Shown: positions 8,030 through 16,266 of the stretch, in pieces
How positions within the stretch are numbered: the stretch's first letter is position 1
Layout of the letters: every line of letters begins with the position of its first letter
Origin: Protaetiibacter larvae
Lineage (GTDB): Bacteria; Actinomycetota; Actinomycetes; Actinomycetales; Microbacteriaceae
Reading direction: 5' to 3'
Length of the DNA stretch: 64,000 nucleotides
Assembly (NCBI RefSeq): GCF_008365275.1
Contig: NZ_CP043504.1
Location: 496,001-560,000, forward strand
Notes under the pieces: model-generated
The model's database searches: none
What the model was told of the DNA's origin: nothing
Seen by the model: only the letters and a program-made list of their open reading frames with translations
Program-made: the position numbers and the translations under genes

Positions 8030-10003
8030 ATGAACGCCACGGATGCGGTCCACCCGATGTGGTTGCCGGCCGGCGCCACAGCGCACCTGGCCGGACGCAC
8101 GGTCGCGGTGGTCGGCGAGGCGCCGCTCGCGGACACCGTGCGCGGCGAGGTCCGCAGCGCGGGCGCCGTGAGCGAGGGGACGCCGGACGTCGTGCTCGGC
8201 ACCGCGACCGCGCTCGAGGCGGCCGGCATCACCGCGCCCTCCGCCCCCGAGGCGGCCGAGTCGTTCGCGATCGGGCGTCGCGACGGCGTCACGGTCGTCT
8301 CGGCGCGCGACGCGGCCGGGCTGCTGTACGGCTGGTTCGCGCTCGTGCGACTCGGCGCCGCGGCCCTCGACGACGCGCTCGTCGACACCCCGCACAGCCC
8401 CGCCCACGCGGTGCGGATGCTCGATCACTGGGACAACGTCGACCGCCACGAGGTCATGGGGCAGATCGAGCGCGGCTACGCGGGCGACTCGATCTTCTTC
8501 GCGAACGGCCGCGTGCGCGACGAGCTCTCGCGCGTCGCCGAGTACGCGCGGCTGCTGGCCTCGATCGGCGTCAACCGGGTGGCCGTCAACAACGTCAACG
8601 TGCACCGTCGTGAGGCACGGCTGCTCACGGATGACCTCGACGAGCTGGCCCGGATCGCGGCGGTGTTCCGGCCGTGGGGCATCCGACTGCACCTCTCGGT
8701 CACCTTCGCCTCCCCGATCCTGCTCGGCGGTCTCGACACCTCCGACCCGCTGGATGCGCGGGTCGCGAGCTGGTGGGCGGAGGCCACGCACCGCGTCTAC
8801 GCGACGATCCCCGACTTCGGCGGCTACCTCGTGAAGGCCGACTCCGAGGGGCAGCCCGGCCCCTTCGCCTACGGTCGCACCCACGCCGACGGCGCCAACC
8901 TGCTGGCGCGCGCGCTCGCCCCGCACGGCGGAATGGTGCACTGGCGGGCCTTCGTCTACAACCATCACCAGGACTGGCGCGACCGCCGCACCGACCGGGC
9001 GCGCGCCGCCTACGACCACTTCACCCCGCTCGACGGCCTCTTCGACGACAACGTCGTCGTGCAGATCAAGTACGGGCCGATGGACTTCCAGACCCGCGAG
9101 CCGGTGTCGCCGCTGTTCTCCGGGCTCAACCGCACCCGCCAGGCACTCGAGCTGCAGGTCACCCAGGAGTACACCGGACACCAGCTGCACGCCGTGTACC
9201 TGGGGGTGCAGTGGGCCGAGATCCTGCGGTTCCGGCCGTTCGGCGACGCGGGTCCGGCGCTCGGCTCGCTCGTGCGCGGCGGGCTGGCTGCCGTGTCGAA
9301 CGTCGGCGACGACGTGTTCTGGACCGGGCATCCGCTCGCCCAGGCGAACCTCTACGCCTACGGGCGGCTCGCGTGGGATCCGGACGCCGACCCGCTCGCG
9401 ATCCTCGACGAGTGGATCGGCCTCACCTTCGGCACCGACGAGACCGTCCGGGCGACCATCCACGAGATCCTGGACGACTCCTGGCGGGTCTACGAGTCGT
9501 ACACGGCCCCGCTCGGCGTCGGCTTCATGGTGCGGCCCGGCAGCCACTACGGGCCGGATGTCGACGGCTACGAGTACACCCCGTGGGGCACCTACCACTT
9601 CGCCGACCGCGACGGCATCGGGGTCGACCGCAGTGTCGCGACCGGCACCGGATTCGCGGGGCAGTACCCCGAGCCGTGGCGCACCGCCTACGAACGCCCC
9701 GAGACCACCCCCGACGAGCTGCTGCTGTTCTTCCACCACGTGCCCTACGGCCACCGGCTGCACGACGGCACGACCGTCATCCAGCACATCTACGACACCC
9801 GCTTCGCGGGGCTCGCCGCGGTGGAGCGGAAGCGGGACGCCTGGGCCGCGATCGCGGGTCGGGTGCCGGAGGCCGTCTTCGCGCGGGTGAGCGAGCGACT
9901 CGACGAGCAGCTGCGCTCGGCGCGCGAATGGCGCGACCAGCTCAACAGCTACTTCCTCCGCAAGTCGGGCGTTCCCGACGCGAAGGGCCGCACGATCTAC
10001 TGA
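8030..10003 (+). CDS. aguA: GH67 alpha-glucuronidase, cytoplasmic
   Basis: 657-residue glycoside hydrolase family 67 enzyme that removes (4-O-methyl-)D-glucuronate from the non-reducing end of aldouronates. Catalytic residues can be placed. Glu273 in KADSEGQPGP is the general acid. Asp352 in GPMDFQ and Glu380 in TQEYTGHQ are the pair that activates water. Spacings 273-352-380 equal those of the Geobacillus enzyme (285-364-392). Other landmarks are LDHWDNVDRHEVMGQIERGYAG and FVYNHHQDWR. No signal peptide is present, so it acts on imported oligosaccharides. The ATG at 8030 is 4 bases after the manD stop. The 3' end overlaps the convergent YesL-like gene by 7 bases. Confidence 0.95.
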   Translation: MNATDAVHPMWLPAGATAHLAGRTVAVVGEAPLADTVRGEVRSAGAVSEGTPDVVLGTATALEAAGITAPSAPEAAESFAIGRRDGVTVVSARDAAGLLYGWFALVRLGAAALDDALVDTPHSPAHAVRMLDHWDNVDRHEVMGQIERGYAGDSIFFANGRVRDELSRVAEYARLLASIGVNRVAVNNVNVHRREARLLTDDLDELARIAAVFRPWGIRLHLSVTFASPILLGGLDTSDPLDARVASWWAEATHRVYATIPDFGGYLVKADSEGQPGPFAYGRTHADGANLLARALAPHGGMVHWRAFVYNHHQDWRDRRTDRARAAYDHFTPLDGLFDDNVVVQIKYGPMDFQTREPVSPLFSGLNRTRQALELQVTQEYTGHQLHAVYLGVQWAEILRFRPFGDAGPALGSLVRGGLAAVSNVGDDVFWTGHPLAQANLYAYGRLAWDPDADPLAILDEWIGLTFGTDETVRATIHEILDDSWRVYESYTAPLGVGFMVRPGSHYGPDVDGYEYTPWGTYHFADRDGIGVDRSVATGTGFAGQYPEPWRTAYERPETTPDELLLFFHHVPYGHRLHDGTTVIQHIYDTRFAGLAAVERKRDAWAAIAGRVPEAVFARVSERLDEQLRSAREWRDQLNSYFLRKSGVPDAKGRTIY

Positions 10004-10737
10004 TCGGCGGAACCCTCGGCGGGCGCCGTCGGCGGCTCCCCCGAGGCGCCCGGGTTCGCGACGAAGCGGTCGGAGACGTCGGCGATGAGCGGGCGCTGGG
10101 TGAACAGCACGGCCGCCGCGAAGAGCGACGCCGCGAGCGCGAGCACCCACTCGGCGGTGAGGAACGCGGTGCCCGCGGCGAGCACCGCGAGCGAGGCGGA
10201 TCCGAGGGTGACGAGCGGACGCGCGGCGAGGTAGAACAGCGCGAGCCGCGCCGTGTCCCGCAGCCGGAAGCTGAAGAGCGAGCCGATCACGAGCACGTTC
10301 ACGGTCCACAGCACGAGCGCCGCGAGCACGATCCAGGAGCCGATGATGAGGAACGACTCGATGCCGACCGTCGGCCCGAGCAGCACGTTGTAGGCGAGCA
10401 CCGTGCCGGCGAGGAGTGCCGGGATCCACAGCGGCAGCACGTCGCGAAGGGCGCGCACCCAGCCGCGCCAGAAGCGCGGCCAGACCACCATGTCGTCCGC
10501 CCGACGGCTCGCGTGCAGCGCGTAGAGGGCTGCCGAGAACGCGGGTCCGACGGGGACGAGGCAGAGCGCGAAGAACGGCAGGTTGCGCAGGTCCCGCTCG
10601 AGGAACGCGAGCCCCGCGAACCCGGGGGCCATCGCGAGCAGGAAGCCCAGCTCGACGAGCACCAGGGCGTAGACGACCCCGGTGACACGCCCGAGGATGC
10701 CGGCGCGCGGGTCGGGGGAACCGGCCTGATTGGTCAC
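9997..10737 (-). CDS. YesL/DUF624-like membrane protein
   Basis: 246-residue membrane protein with five or six hydrophobic helices, related to YesL (DUF624). Such proteins are often encoded beside CUT1-type sugar transporters and plant-polysaccharide hydrolases in Firmicutes and actinobacteria, but their function is unknown. Start: GTG at 10737, overlapping the GH39 stop by 4 bases (GTGA), with GGAGG nine bases upstream; the overlap implies translational coupling. The N-terminus GRVTGVVYALVLVELGFLLAM and the segment LRNLPFFALCLVPVGPAFSAALYA match the family. The Pro/Glu-rich C-terminal tail is not conserved. Confidence 0.8.
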   Translation of the reverse strand: MTNQAGSPDPRAGILGRVTGVVYALVLVELGFLLAMAPGFAGLAFLERDLRNLPFFALCLVPVGPAFSAALYALHASRRADDMVVWPRFWRGWVRALRDVLPLWIPALLAGTVLAYNVLLGPTVGIESFLIIGSWIVLAALVLWTVNVLVIGSLFSFRLRDTARLALFYLAARPLVTLGSASLAVLAAGTAFLTAEWVLALAASLFAAAVLFTQRPLIADVSDRFVANPGASGEPPTAPAEGSADQ

Positions 10738-12248
10738 GCCCGCCATCCTCCCGCGTAGCCCGGCACCCGGTCGTCGTCGATCCACGGCTCGGTCTCGTCG
10801 CGCACGCCCTCCAGCTCGACGAGGCAGATCTCGTGCCGCGCGAGGTGCAGCTCGAGCTCCACGACGCCCCCGCCCGCCGGGAGCACCCCGTGCTCGAGGG
10901 CGGGCCGGGATGCCTCGTGCAGCAGATCCAGCTGCCGCGCGGTCGGATGGTGCGGACGTCCCAGCTGCTGCCAGGCGGTCCAGGCGTTGCCGTCGTCCTC
11001 GTTCACCCGGTGGCGGTGCGCGTAGACCGCAGGGCCGCCGACGGGCAGCGCGAGCCGCACGGTGTGCCGTTCGGCGCCCGCCGAGGTGCCGTCGACCGGC
11101 TGCCAGGCGAGCACCGCGAGGCGTCCGTCCGGGTGGCGGGTCACGAGATGATCCGCGCCGCGCGCGAGCACCTCGGCACCGAGGCGGGCCATGAACGCGT
11201 ACAGGTGGAAGGTGGGCTTCGCGAGCTGGCGATGCCCGAGCAGGCCGAAGCCGCCGTGGAACGGCGAGGTGGGGATGTTCTCCTCCTCGAACACGTCGCA
11301 GAAGGTCCAGTACGAGAACGAGTCGACGAGGTCTCCGCCGCCCGCGAGCACGGGGGCGAGGTAGGCGGCGTTGTAGGCCGTGTCGTGCACGGGGTTGTCG
11401 GGGCGGTACGAGGTGTTGAACTCGGTGATGTGCACGGGCAGCCGTTCGAGGCCGGTTCCGGCGAGGTGCCGGCGCGGGGCGGCGAACTGGTCGAGCAGCG
11501 TCTGCGGTTCGGCGAGGGTCTGGTACACCCCGAACGGCACGCGCTGGGACGGCCCGGAGCTGTAGGCGTGGCGGCTCACGAAGTCGATCGGCACCTCGCG
11601 GGAGGTCACGAACTCGGCGAACGGCGCCCACCACTCGTCGGAGCCGGGCGAGATCGCGGGACCGCCGAGCTGCAGCGAGGCGTCCAGATCCTTGAGGGCG
11701 CGCGCGGTGCGCTCGTAGAGCCGGAAGTACGCGGCCTGGTCGGCGTCCTTCCAGAAGTGCACGAGGTTGGGCTCGTTCCACACCTCGATGGGCCAGGAGC
11801 GCACCTCGTCGATGCCGTGGCGATCGATCAGGTGGCGCACGACGGCGACGACGAGCGCGGCCCACTCCTCCTCGTCCGCGGGCGGGGTGACGTTGCCCTT
11901 CCACCAGAACACGGTCTGCTCGCCCGAGGCGAGACCCGAGGGCATGAAGCCGAGCTCGAGGAAGGGGCGGATGCCGAGCTCGAGCCAGGAGTCGACCACC
12001 TGGTCGAGGTAGCCGAAGGCGTGCCGCACCCGGCGCACGCCCTCGAACTCGTAGGGCCGATGGATGCCGAGGTCGTCGGAGAGCAGCCCGTGCCCCCGCA
12101 GGTGACGGAATCCGATCTCGCGCTGCACGCGCTCGAGCGAGTCGCGGTAGTCGCTGCGCAGGGCGAGGTTGAGCCGACCGGTTCCGACGCAGGCGCGCCA
12201 GGCATCCGACAGCACGCCGATCGGGGTGGTGGGGACGGGGGTGAACAT
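10734..12248 (-). CDS. xynB: GH39 beta-xylosidase, cytoplasmic
   Basis: 504-residue glycoside hydrolase family 39 enzyme, expected to release xylose from the non-reducing end of xylo-oligosaccharides with retention. The acid/base is Glu159 in EVWNEPN and the nucleophile Glu276 in HITEFNTSY. Their 117-residue spacing equals that of Thermoanaerobacterium XynB (160/277). The (beta/alpha)8 barrel fills about residues 20-370; a C-terminal beta-sandwich follows (from LAVLAWQPVDG). No secretion signal. The ATG at 12248 has a GGAAAG-type ribosome site. It follows the binding-protein gene behind a strong hairpin (12294-12325), so expression probably depends on read-through. Coupled to the YesL-like gene downstream. 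Confidence 0.93.
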   Translation of the reverse strand: MFTPVPTTPIGVLSDAWRACVGTGRLNLALRSDYRDSLERVQREIGFRHLRGHGLLSDDLGIHRPYEFEGVRRVRHAFGYLDQVVDSWLELGIRPFLELGFMPSGLASGEQTVFWWKGNVTPPADEEEWAALVVAVVRHLIDRHGIDEVRSWPIEVWNEPNLVHFWKDADQAAYFRLYERTARALKDLDASLQLGGPAISPGSDEWWAPFAEFVTSREVPIDFVSRHAYSSGPSQRVPFGVYQTLAEPQTLLDQFAAPRRHLAGTGLERLPVHITEFNTSYRPDNPVHDTAYNAAYLAPVLAGGGDLVDSFSYWTFCDVFEEENIPTSPFHGGFGLLGHRQLAKPTFHLYAFMARLGAEVLARGADHLVTRHPDGRLAVLAWQPVDGTSAGAERHTVRLALPVGGPAVYAHRHRVNEDDGNAWTAWQQLGRPHHPTARQLDLLHEASRPALEHGVLPAGGGVVELELHLARHEICLVELEGVRDETEPWIDDDRVPGYAGGWRA

Positions 12249-12293
12249 GACTACCGCTTTCCGGGGGAGCGTCGACGCTCGATGAACAGGGAT

Positions 12294-12325
12294 CCGGCCC
12301 CGCCCCCGGAGAGGGGCGGGGCCGG
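12294..12325 (-). terminator. Strong GC hairpin between binding-protein and xynB genes
   Basis: Perfect 13-bp stem: CCGGCCCCGCCCC at 12294-12306 pairs with GGGGCGGGGCCGG at 12313-12325 around a 6-base loop. It starts 23 bases after the stop of the binding-lipoprotein gene. No U-tract follows, so it may protect the upstream mRNA 3' end or partly terminate. Either would give more binding protein than xylosidase from one operon. Confidence 0.8.
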
Positions 12326-12348
12326 ACTCGTGGTGCTCGTGTTCGACG

Positions 12349-14058
12349 TTACTTCTCGTCGCCGCCACCGGCCAGGGCGTCGGCCTGACGCTTCTGGGCG
12401 GAGTTCACGAGGTCGATGTACTGCTGCAGGTTGAGGCCCTCGAGCTCGGAGACGTAGGCGTCCCATTCGCTCAGCGGACGCTGACCCGTGATGAACTGGG
12501 CGGTCGCCTGCCAGACGTGGTCCTTGAGGGCGGTGCGCCAGATCGAGGCCTGCTCCTGCTCGATGTCGGTCAGCGGGGCCGCAGGCGCCGAGGGCAGCTG
12601 CGTCTTGGTGCTCACCATGTCGTTGATGAAGTCGACCGTCTCCTCACGCGCCATCGACAGCAGCAGGTCCGACGTCGAGCCCTCCGTGCCCATGAAGACG
12701 CCGTTGCTGAAGCCACCGTCGACGTTGAGCGCCTTGGGGGCACCGGGGTTGAGCCCGTTGCGGTCCCAGTCCGCCGTGAAGGTGCGGGTGTCGCCGCTCT
12801 TGGTGAACTGCTCGCCCTCGACACCCCACTTGGCGAACTCGAGGCCCTCGTCGGAGTAGTACAGCCAGTCGACGAACTGGAGCAGAGCCTTGAAGTGCTC
12901 GCTCTCCGCCGCCTTCGACGACAGCAGGATGCCGGCGCCGAGGCGTCCGCCCGCCTGCAGGTTCTCGCCCGCGGGGCCGCCGGGAACGCGGATCATGGCG
13001 ACCTCCGCGTCCGTGTTGCCGACCTCGGTGAGCGCGCTGCGCAGCGTGAGGATCTCCTGGTCGTTGGTCGCGATGACGAACGACTCGCTGTTGGCGAACT
13101 TGGCCTTGGCCTGGTCGTCGGACTGGCCGACGCTCGCCGGATCCATGAGGCCGTCGGAGACGAGGCCCGCGTAGTACGAGATGAGGTTCTTGTACTCGTC
13201 GGTCGCGCCGGTGTAGACGAACTCCGAGCCGTTCCACCAGGTGCCGTCGCCGTAGCCCCAGCCCGCGTTGGTGCCGAAGCTGGGAGCCGCGAAGTTGAGC
13301 GTCGCGCCCAGCGGGTCGGCGTCGGTCCAGCGGTCCGAGATCGGGAACTTGTCGGGGTAGGCCTTCTTGACCGCCTCGAGCTCCTCGGCGAACTCGTCGA
13401 AGGTCTTCGGCTCGAGGCTCAGGCCGAGCTCCGTGAAGATGTCCGCGCGCACCGCGTAGGTGTACTGCGGACGCAGGATCTCGGCGAAGCTCGGCAGGAT
13501 GTAGTACTTGCCGTCGGCCTGGCGCAGGTTGTCGAGGTCGCCCTGGAGGCCCCACTTCTCGACCTTGTCCTGGTAGTTGGGCATGTACTGCACGAAGTCG
13601 CTCACGGGCAGCAGCGCCCCGCCGGCGACGAACTGCGTCTCCTCGCCCGGGTAGCTGACGGTCACGATCTCGGGCGACTCGCCTGCGGCGATCACGGTCG
13701 AGCGCGCCTGCGCCCAGTCGGAGCGCGGCTTGACCTCGAAATCGAACGAGACGTTCTGGTTCGCGTCGAGGGCGGTCAGGATCGGCCAGTCCTCCTTGAG
13801 CGGGTAGGCCTCGTGGTCGCGGTAGAGCATCGAGAACTCGACCGGCTCGGTGGCCTTGAAGGTGGTGCCGACCGTGAAGTCGCTCATGGCACCCACCTCC
13901 TTGCCGCTGAAGTCGAACGAGCCCTCGCCGTCCGGGTCGGATGCGTCGGTGCATCCGGTCAGGACGAGACCGAAGGTGACGACGCCGGCGGCGATCGCGA
14001 CGGCTGAGCGTCGCTTCCGGAGCCGCGGACGCATCGTCGCGTCGGGGTGCTGTGCCAT
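12349..14058 (-). CDS. ABC transporter sugar-binding lipoprotein (LipO/AguE-like)
   Basis: 569-residue extracellular solute-binding lipoprotein of the large type that pairs with LplB/LplC-like permeases; AguE of Geobacillus, an aldotetraouronate binder, is the closest functional model. The signal peptide has a basic stretch (RPRLRKRRS), a hydrophobic core and the lipobox VLTGC with Cys36 as lipidation site. The mature chain has the binding-protein pattern: KEDWPILTALDANQNVSFDF, NYQDKVEKWGL, GTNAGWGYGDGTWW and the C-terminal EWDAYVSELEGLNLQQYI. ATG 14058 has AAGGA eight bases upstream; ATG 14034 is an alternative. It is third in the operon after two permeases. Ligand specificity for aldouronates is inferred from the locus. 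Confidence 0.9.
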   Translation of the reverse strand: MAQHPDATMRPRLRKRRSAVAIAAGVVTFGLVLTGCTDASDPDGEGSFDFSGKEVGAMSDFTVGTTFKATEPVEFSMLYRDHEAYPLKEDWPILTALDANQNVSFDFEVKPRSDWAQARSTVIAAGESPEIVTVSYPGEETQFVAGGALLPVSDFVQYMPNYQDKVEKWGLQGDLDNLRQADGKYYILPSFAEILRPQYTYAVRADIFTELGLSLEPKTFDEFAEELEAVKKAYPDKFPISDRWTDADPLGATLNFAAPSFGTNAGWGYGDGTWWNGSEFVYTGATDEYKNLISYYAGLVSDGLMDPASVGQSDDQAKAKFANSESFVIATNDQEILTLRSALTEVGNTDAEVAMIRVPGGPAGENLQAGGRLGAGILLSSKAAESEHFKALLQFVDWLYYSDEGLEFAKWGVEGEQFTKSGDTRTFTADWDRNGLNPGAPKALNVDGGFSNGVFMGTEGSTSDLLLSMAREETVDFINDMVSTKTQLPSAPAAPLTDIEQEQASIWRTALKDHVWQATAQFITGQRPLSEWDAYVSELEGLNLQQYIDLVNSAQKRQADALAGGGDEK

Positions 14059-14105
14059 GGAGTGGTTCCTTTTCTCTCTGATGGGCGGGTGGATGGGTGG
14101 AGCGT

Positions 14106-15095
14106 TCAGGCCTTGATCGAGCCGAGCATCACGCCCGACACGAAGTAGCGCTGGACGAAGGGGTAGAGGGTCACGATGGGCAGCACGGTGAGCAGCATCG
14201 TCACCGCCTTGGCGCTTGCGGCGATCTGGAGACCCTCGTCGCTGCCTGCCGCGCCGTCGGGCGTGGTGGCGGAGGCGAGCAGGTTGCGCAGATACACGGT
14301 CACCGGGTTGAGCTCCGGTTTGCTCATGTACAGGTAGGCGGAGAACCACGAGTTCCAGAACGACACCGCGTAGAAGAGGATCATCGTGGCGAGCACGGCC
14401 TTGCTGAGCGGCAGCACGATCCGCAGGAGGGTGCCGTAGGTCGTGAGCCCGTCGATGGAGGCGGCCTCCTCGAGGTCTTCGGGGAAGTTCTCGAAGAAGG
14501 ACTTCATGACGAGCAGGTTGAAGATGCTGATCGCGTTCGGGATGACGATCGCCCAGATCGTGTTGCGCCAGCCGAGCGAGCTGATGAGCACGTAGTGCGG
14601 GATGATGCCGCCGCTGAAGAACATCGTGAAGACCGCGATCCCCACGAAGAAGGGGCGCGCCTTGAGCCGCTTCTTGGAGAGCGCGTAGGCGAAGCTCGTC
14701 GTCATCACCATCGCGATGGCGGTCGCGACGACGGTGTAGACGACGGTGTTGGCGTAATTGCGCCAGAACATGCCGTCCGCGAGCACGAGCTTGAAGGTCG
14801 TGACGTTGAAGCCGAGCGGGATGAGGTTCACCTGCCCGGCGGTGATGTAGCCCTCCGAGCTGAACGCGATCGCGATCATGTTGATGAAGGGGTACAGCGT
14901 CACGAAGCAGATCACGATGATCGCGACCGCGTTGATCACGCGGAACACGGTGTAGCTGCGGGAGTCCGCGATGCCGCCGACGCGCCGCGGGCGGAACAGG
15001 CGGTCGAGGGCCCGGTCGCTGTGGGTGCGGATGCTCGTCGTGACGAGCGGCTGCGCGCCCGGTCGCTCCGTCTCGGTGGTGCCGATGCCGATCAC
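14106..15095 (-). CDS. CUT1 sugar ABC permease, LplC/AguG-like
   Basis: 329-residue permease subunit with six predicted helices. The ABC-permease EAA loop is visible as EEAASIDGLTTYGTLLRIVLP (about residues 210-230), the coupling site for the ATPase. The C-terminus SGVMLGSIKA is the classic ending of LplC-type permeases. The GTG at 15095 overlaps the stop of the partner permease (GTGA). It forms a heterodimer with the 15092-16081 product in the membrane. No ATPase gene is linked, so the pair must use a shared MsmX/MsiK-type ATPase encoded elsewhere. Confidence 0.92.
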   Translation of the reverse strand: MIGIGTTETERPGAQPLVTTSIRTHSDRALDRLFRPRRVGGIADSRSYTVFRVINAVAIIVICFVTLYPFINMIAIAFSSEGYITAGQVNLIPLGFNVTTFKLVLADGMFWRNYANTVVYTVVATAIAMVMTTSFAYALSKKRLKARPFFVGIAVFTMFFSGGIIPHYVLISSLGWRNTIWAIVIPNAISIFNLLVMKSFFENFPEDLEEAASIDGLTTYGTLLRIVLPLSKAVLATMILFYAVSFWNSWFSAYLYMSKPELNPVTVYLRNLLASATTPDGAAGSDEGLQIAASAKAVTMLLTVLPIVTLYPFVQRYFVSGVMLGSIKA

Positions 15096-16081
15096 CACAG
15101 GCTCGTCCCCACCACTCGGCGCGAGATCGCGTTGGCCGACAGGATCAGCACGAGGCCGATGATCGCCTCGAACAGCCCGATCGCGGTCGCGTAGGAGAAC
15201 TGCCCCGTGCCGAGGCCGACGCGGTACAGGTAGGTGGAGATGACGTCGGCGGTGGGATACAGCAGGGGGTTGTACAGGAGCAGCACCTTTTCGAAACCGA
15301 CCGCCATGAAGGTGCCGATGTTGAGGATGAGCAGGACGACGATCGTGGGGGCGAGGCCCGGGAGGGTGACGTGCCACACCTGCTGCCAGCGGTTGGCGCC
15401 GTCGATGCGGGCCGCCTCGTAGAGCTGCGGGTCGATCGTGGTGAGCGCCGCGAGGTAGAGGATGGTGCCCCATCCGACGGTCTGCCAGATCTCGGAGCCC
15501 ACGTAGATGGTGCGGAACCACTCAGGCAGCTGCATGAAGGGCACCGCGTCGCCGCCGAAGCCTTCGATGATCTGGTTGATGGTGCCGCGGGAGGCGGTGA
15601 CCTGCAGCACGACGCCCGCGACGATGACGACCGACATGAAGTGCGGCAGGTACGAGATCGACTGCGCGATGCGCTTGAAGGCCCGCGAGCGCAGTTCGTT
15701 GAACATGAGCGCGAGGATGATCGGCAGCGGGAAGACGACGATGAGGGTGAGCCCGCCCAGGATGAGGGTGTTGAAGAACACCTTCCAGAACGTCGGGTCG
15801 CTGATGAACATCTGGATGTAGTGGAAGCCGACCCATTCGTCGCCGAACAGGCTGCCGCCCGCGCGGTAGCGGCGGAAGGCGATGATGTTCCCCGCCATCG
15901 GCAGGTAGCGGAAGACCAGCAGGAACACGATCGGCAGCACGAGCAGCGAGTAGAGCCGCCAGTCGTTCTTGAGCACCTTGCGCCAGCTCGGGGTGGCGCG
16001 CACGGCGCGCCGACGGGGCGGCGTCACGTCGTCGTCCGGGCGGGCCTCATCCACCTCGGCGATCACGTTGTTGACCGACAT
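15092..16081 (-). CDS. CUT1 sugar ABC permease, LplB/AguF-like
   Basis: 329-residue permease with a charged cytoplasmic N-terminus (about 35 residues, acidic then Arg-rich) and six helices. Diagnostic features are PIVFLLVFRYLPMAGNIIAF in the first helix, the periplasmic loop before SYLPHFMSVVIVAG, and the EAA loop YEAARIDGANRWQQVWHVTL. These are standard for the LplB subfamily that imports complex oligosaccharides. It is first of the minus-strand operon. Its promoter must lie in the 185-base divergent region 16082-16266, which carries CGAAACTTTCG and a LacI-like palindrome. Confidence 0.93.
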   Translation of the reverse strand: MSVNNVIAEVDEARPDDDVTPPRRRAVRATPSWRKVLKNDWRLYSLLVLPIVFLLVFRYLPMAGNIIAFRRYRAGGSLFGDEWVGFHYIQMFISDPTFWKVFFNTLILGGLTLIVVFPLPIILALMFNELRSRAFKRIAQSISYLPHFMSVVIVAGVVLQVTASRGTINQIIEGFGGDAVPFMQLPEWFRTIYVGSEIWQTVGWGTILYLAALTTIDPQLYEAARIDGANRWQQVWHVTLPGLAPTIVVLLILNIGTFMAVGFEKVLLLYNPLLYPTADVISTYLYRVGLGTGQFSYATAIGLFEAIIGLVLILSANAISRRVVGTSLW

Positions 16082-16123
16082 GCGCTCCCTTGCGTCTGCC
16101 CCTCAGCGGGCCGTCCGAAACCC

Positions 16124-16134
16124 CGAAACTTTCG
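16124..16134. promoter_or_regulatory. CGAAACTTTCG xylan-type operator
   Basis: CGAAACTTTCG is an 11-base interrupted palindrome (CGAAA-c-TTTCG). As I recall, the same sequence was reported upstream of Streptomyces lividans xylanase genes, and related CGAA-n-TTCG sites are bound by LacI-type xylobiose regulators in Streptomyces. It sits 43 bases upstream of the LplB-like permease start. It is the only copy I found in the window. Confidence 0.65.
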
Positions 16135-16162
16135 CGACTTCGGGCGATACATGTTGACCGTA

Positions 16163-16180
16163 ATTCCCGAATCTGGGAAT
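16163..16180. promoter_or_regulatory. Inverted repeat ATTCCC-N6-GGGAAT
   Basis: Perfect 6-bp arms (16163-16168 and 16175-16180) in the divergent control region, ending where the LacI-like palindrome begins. It could be a second regulator's site. I do not recognise the regulator. Confidence 0.45.
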
Positions 16181-16193
16181 GTCAACGTTTTCA
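16180..16193. promoter_or_regulatory. Candidate LacI-family operator between permease and esterase operons
   Basis: TGTCAACGTTTTCA matches 12 of 14 bases of the idealised LacI/GalR operator TGAAAACGTTTTCA and shares AACGTTTnCA with 5256-5269. It lies about 100 bases upstream of the permease start and 73 bases upstream of the esterase start. One repressor could therefore control both divergent operons as well as uxaC. Confidence 0.65.
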
Positions 16194-16266
16194 TTGTATC
16201 GTCTTGATCACTGTCGACCCGCGCCCCCATCGTTGTGAGCGCGCCAGGAGAGGAACCAGACCGCGC

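Noticed and set aside
9997-11904. A 635-codon minus frame fusing the YesL-like protein to a long upstream extension.
   Set aside because: The extension is the out-of-frame shadow of the GH39 gene; the GTG at 10737 with GGAGG and a 4-base overlap is the true start.
12517-14007. Plus-strand 496-codon frame opposite the sugar-binding lipoprotein gene, and similar long frames at 2786-4288, 7886-10429, 32424-36101 and 41069-44137.
   Set aside because: All are antisense or out-of-frame to genes with clear domains; their translations are Arg/Gly/Val/Glu-biased with no motif.
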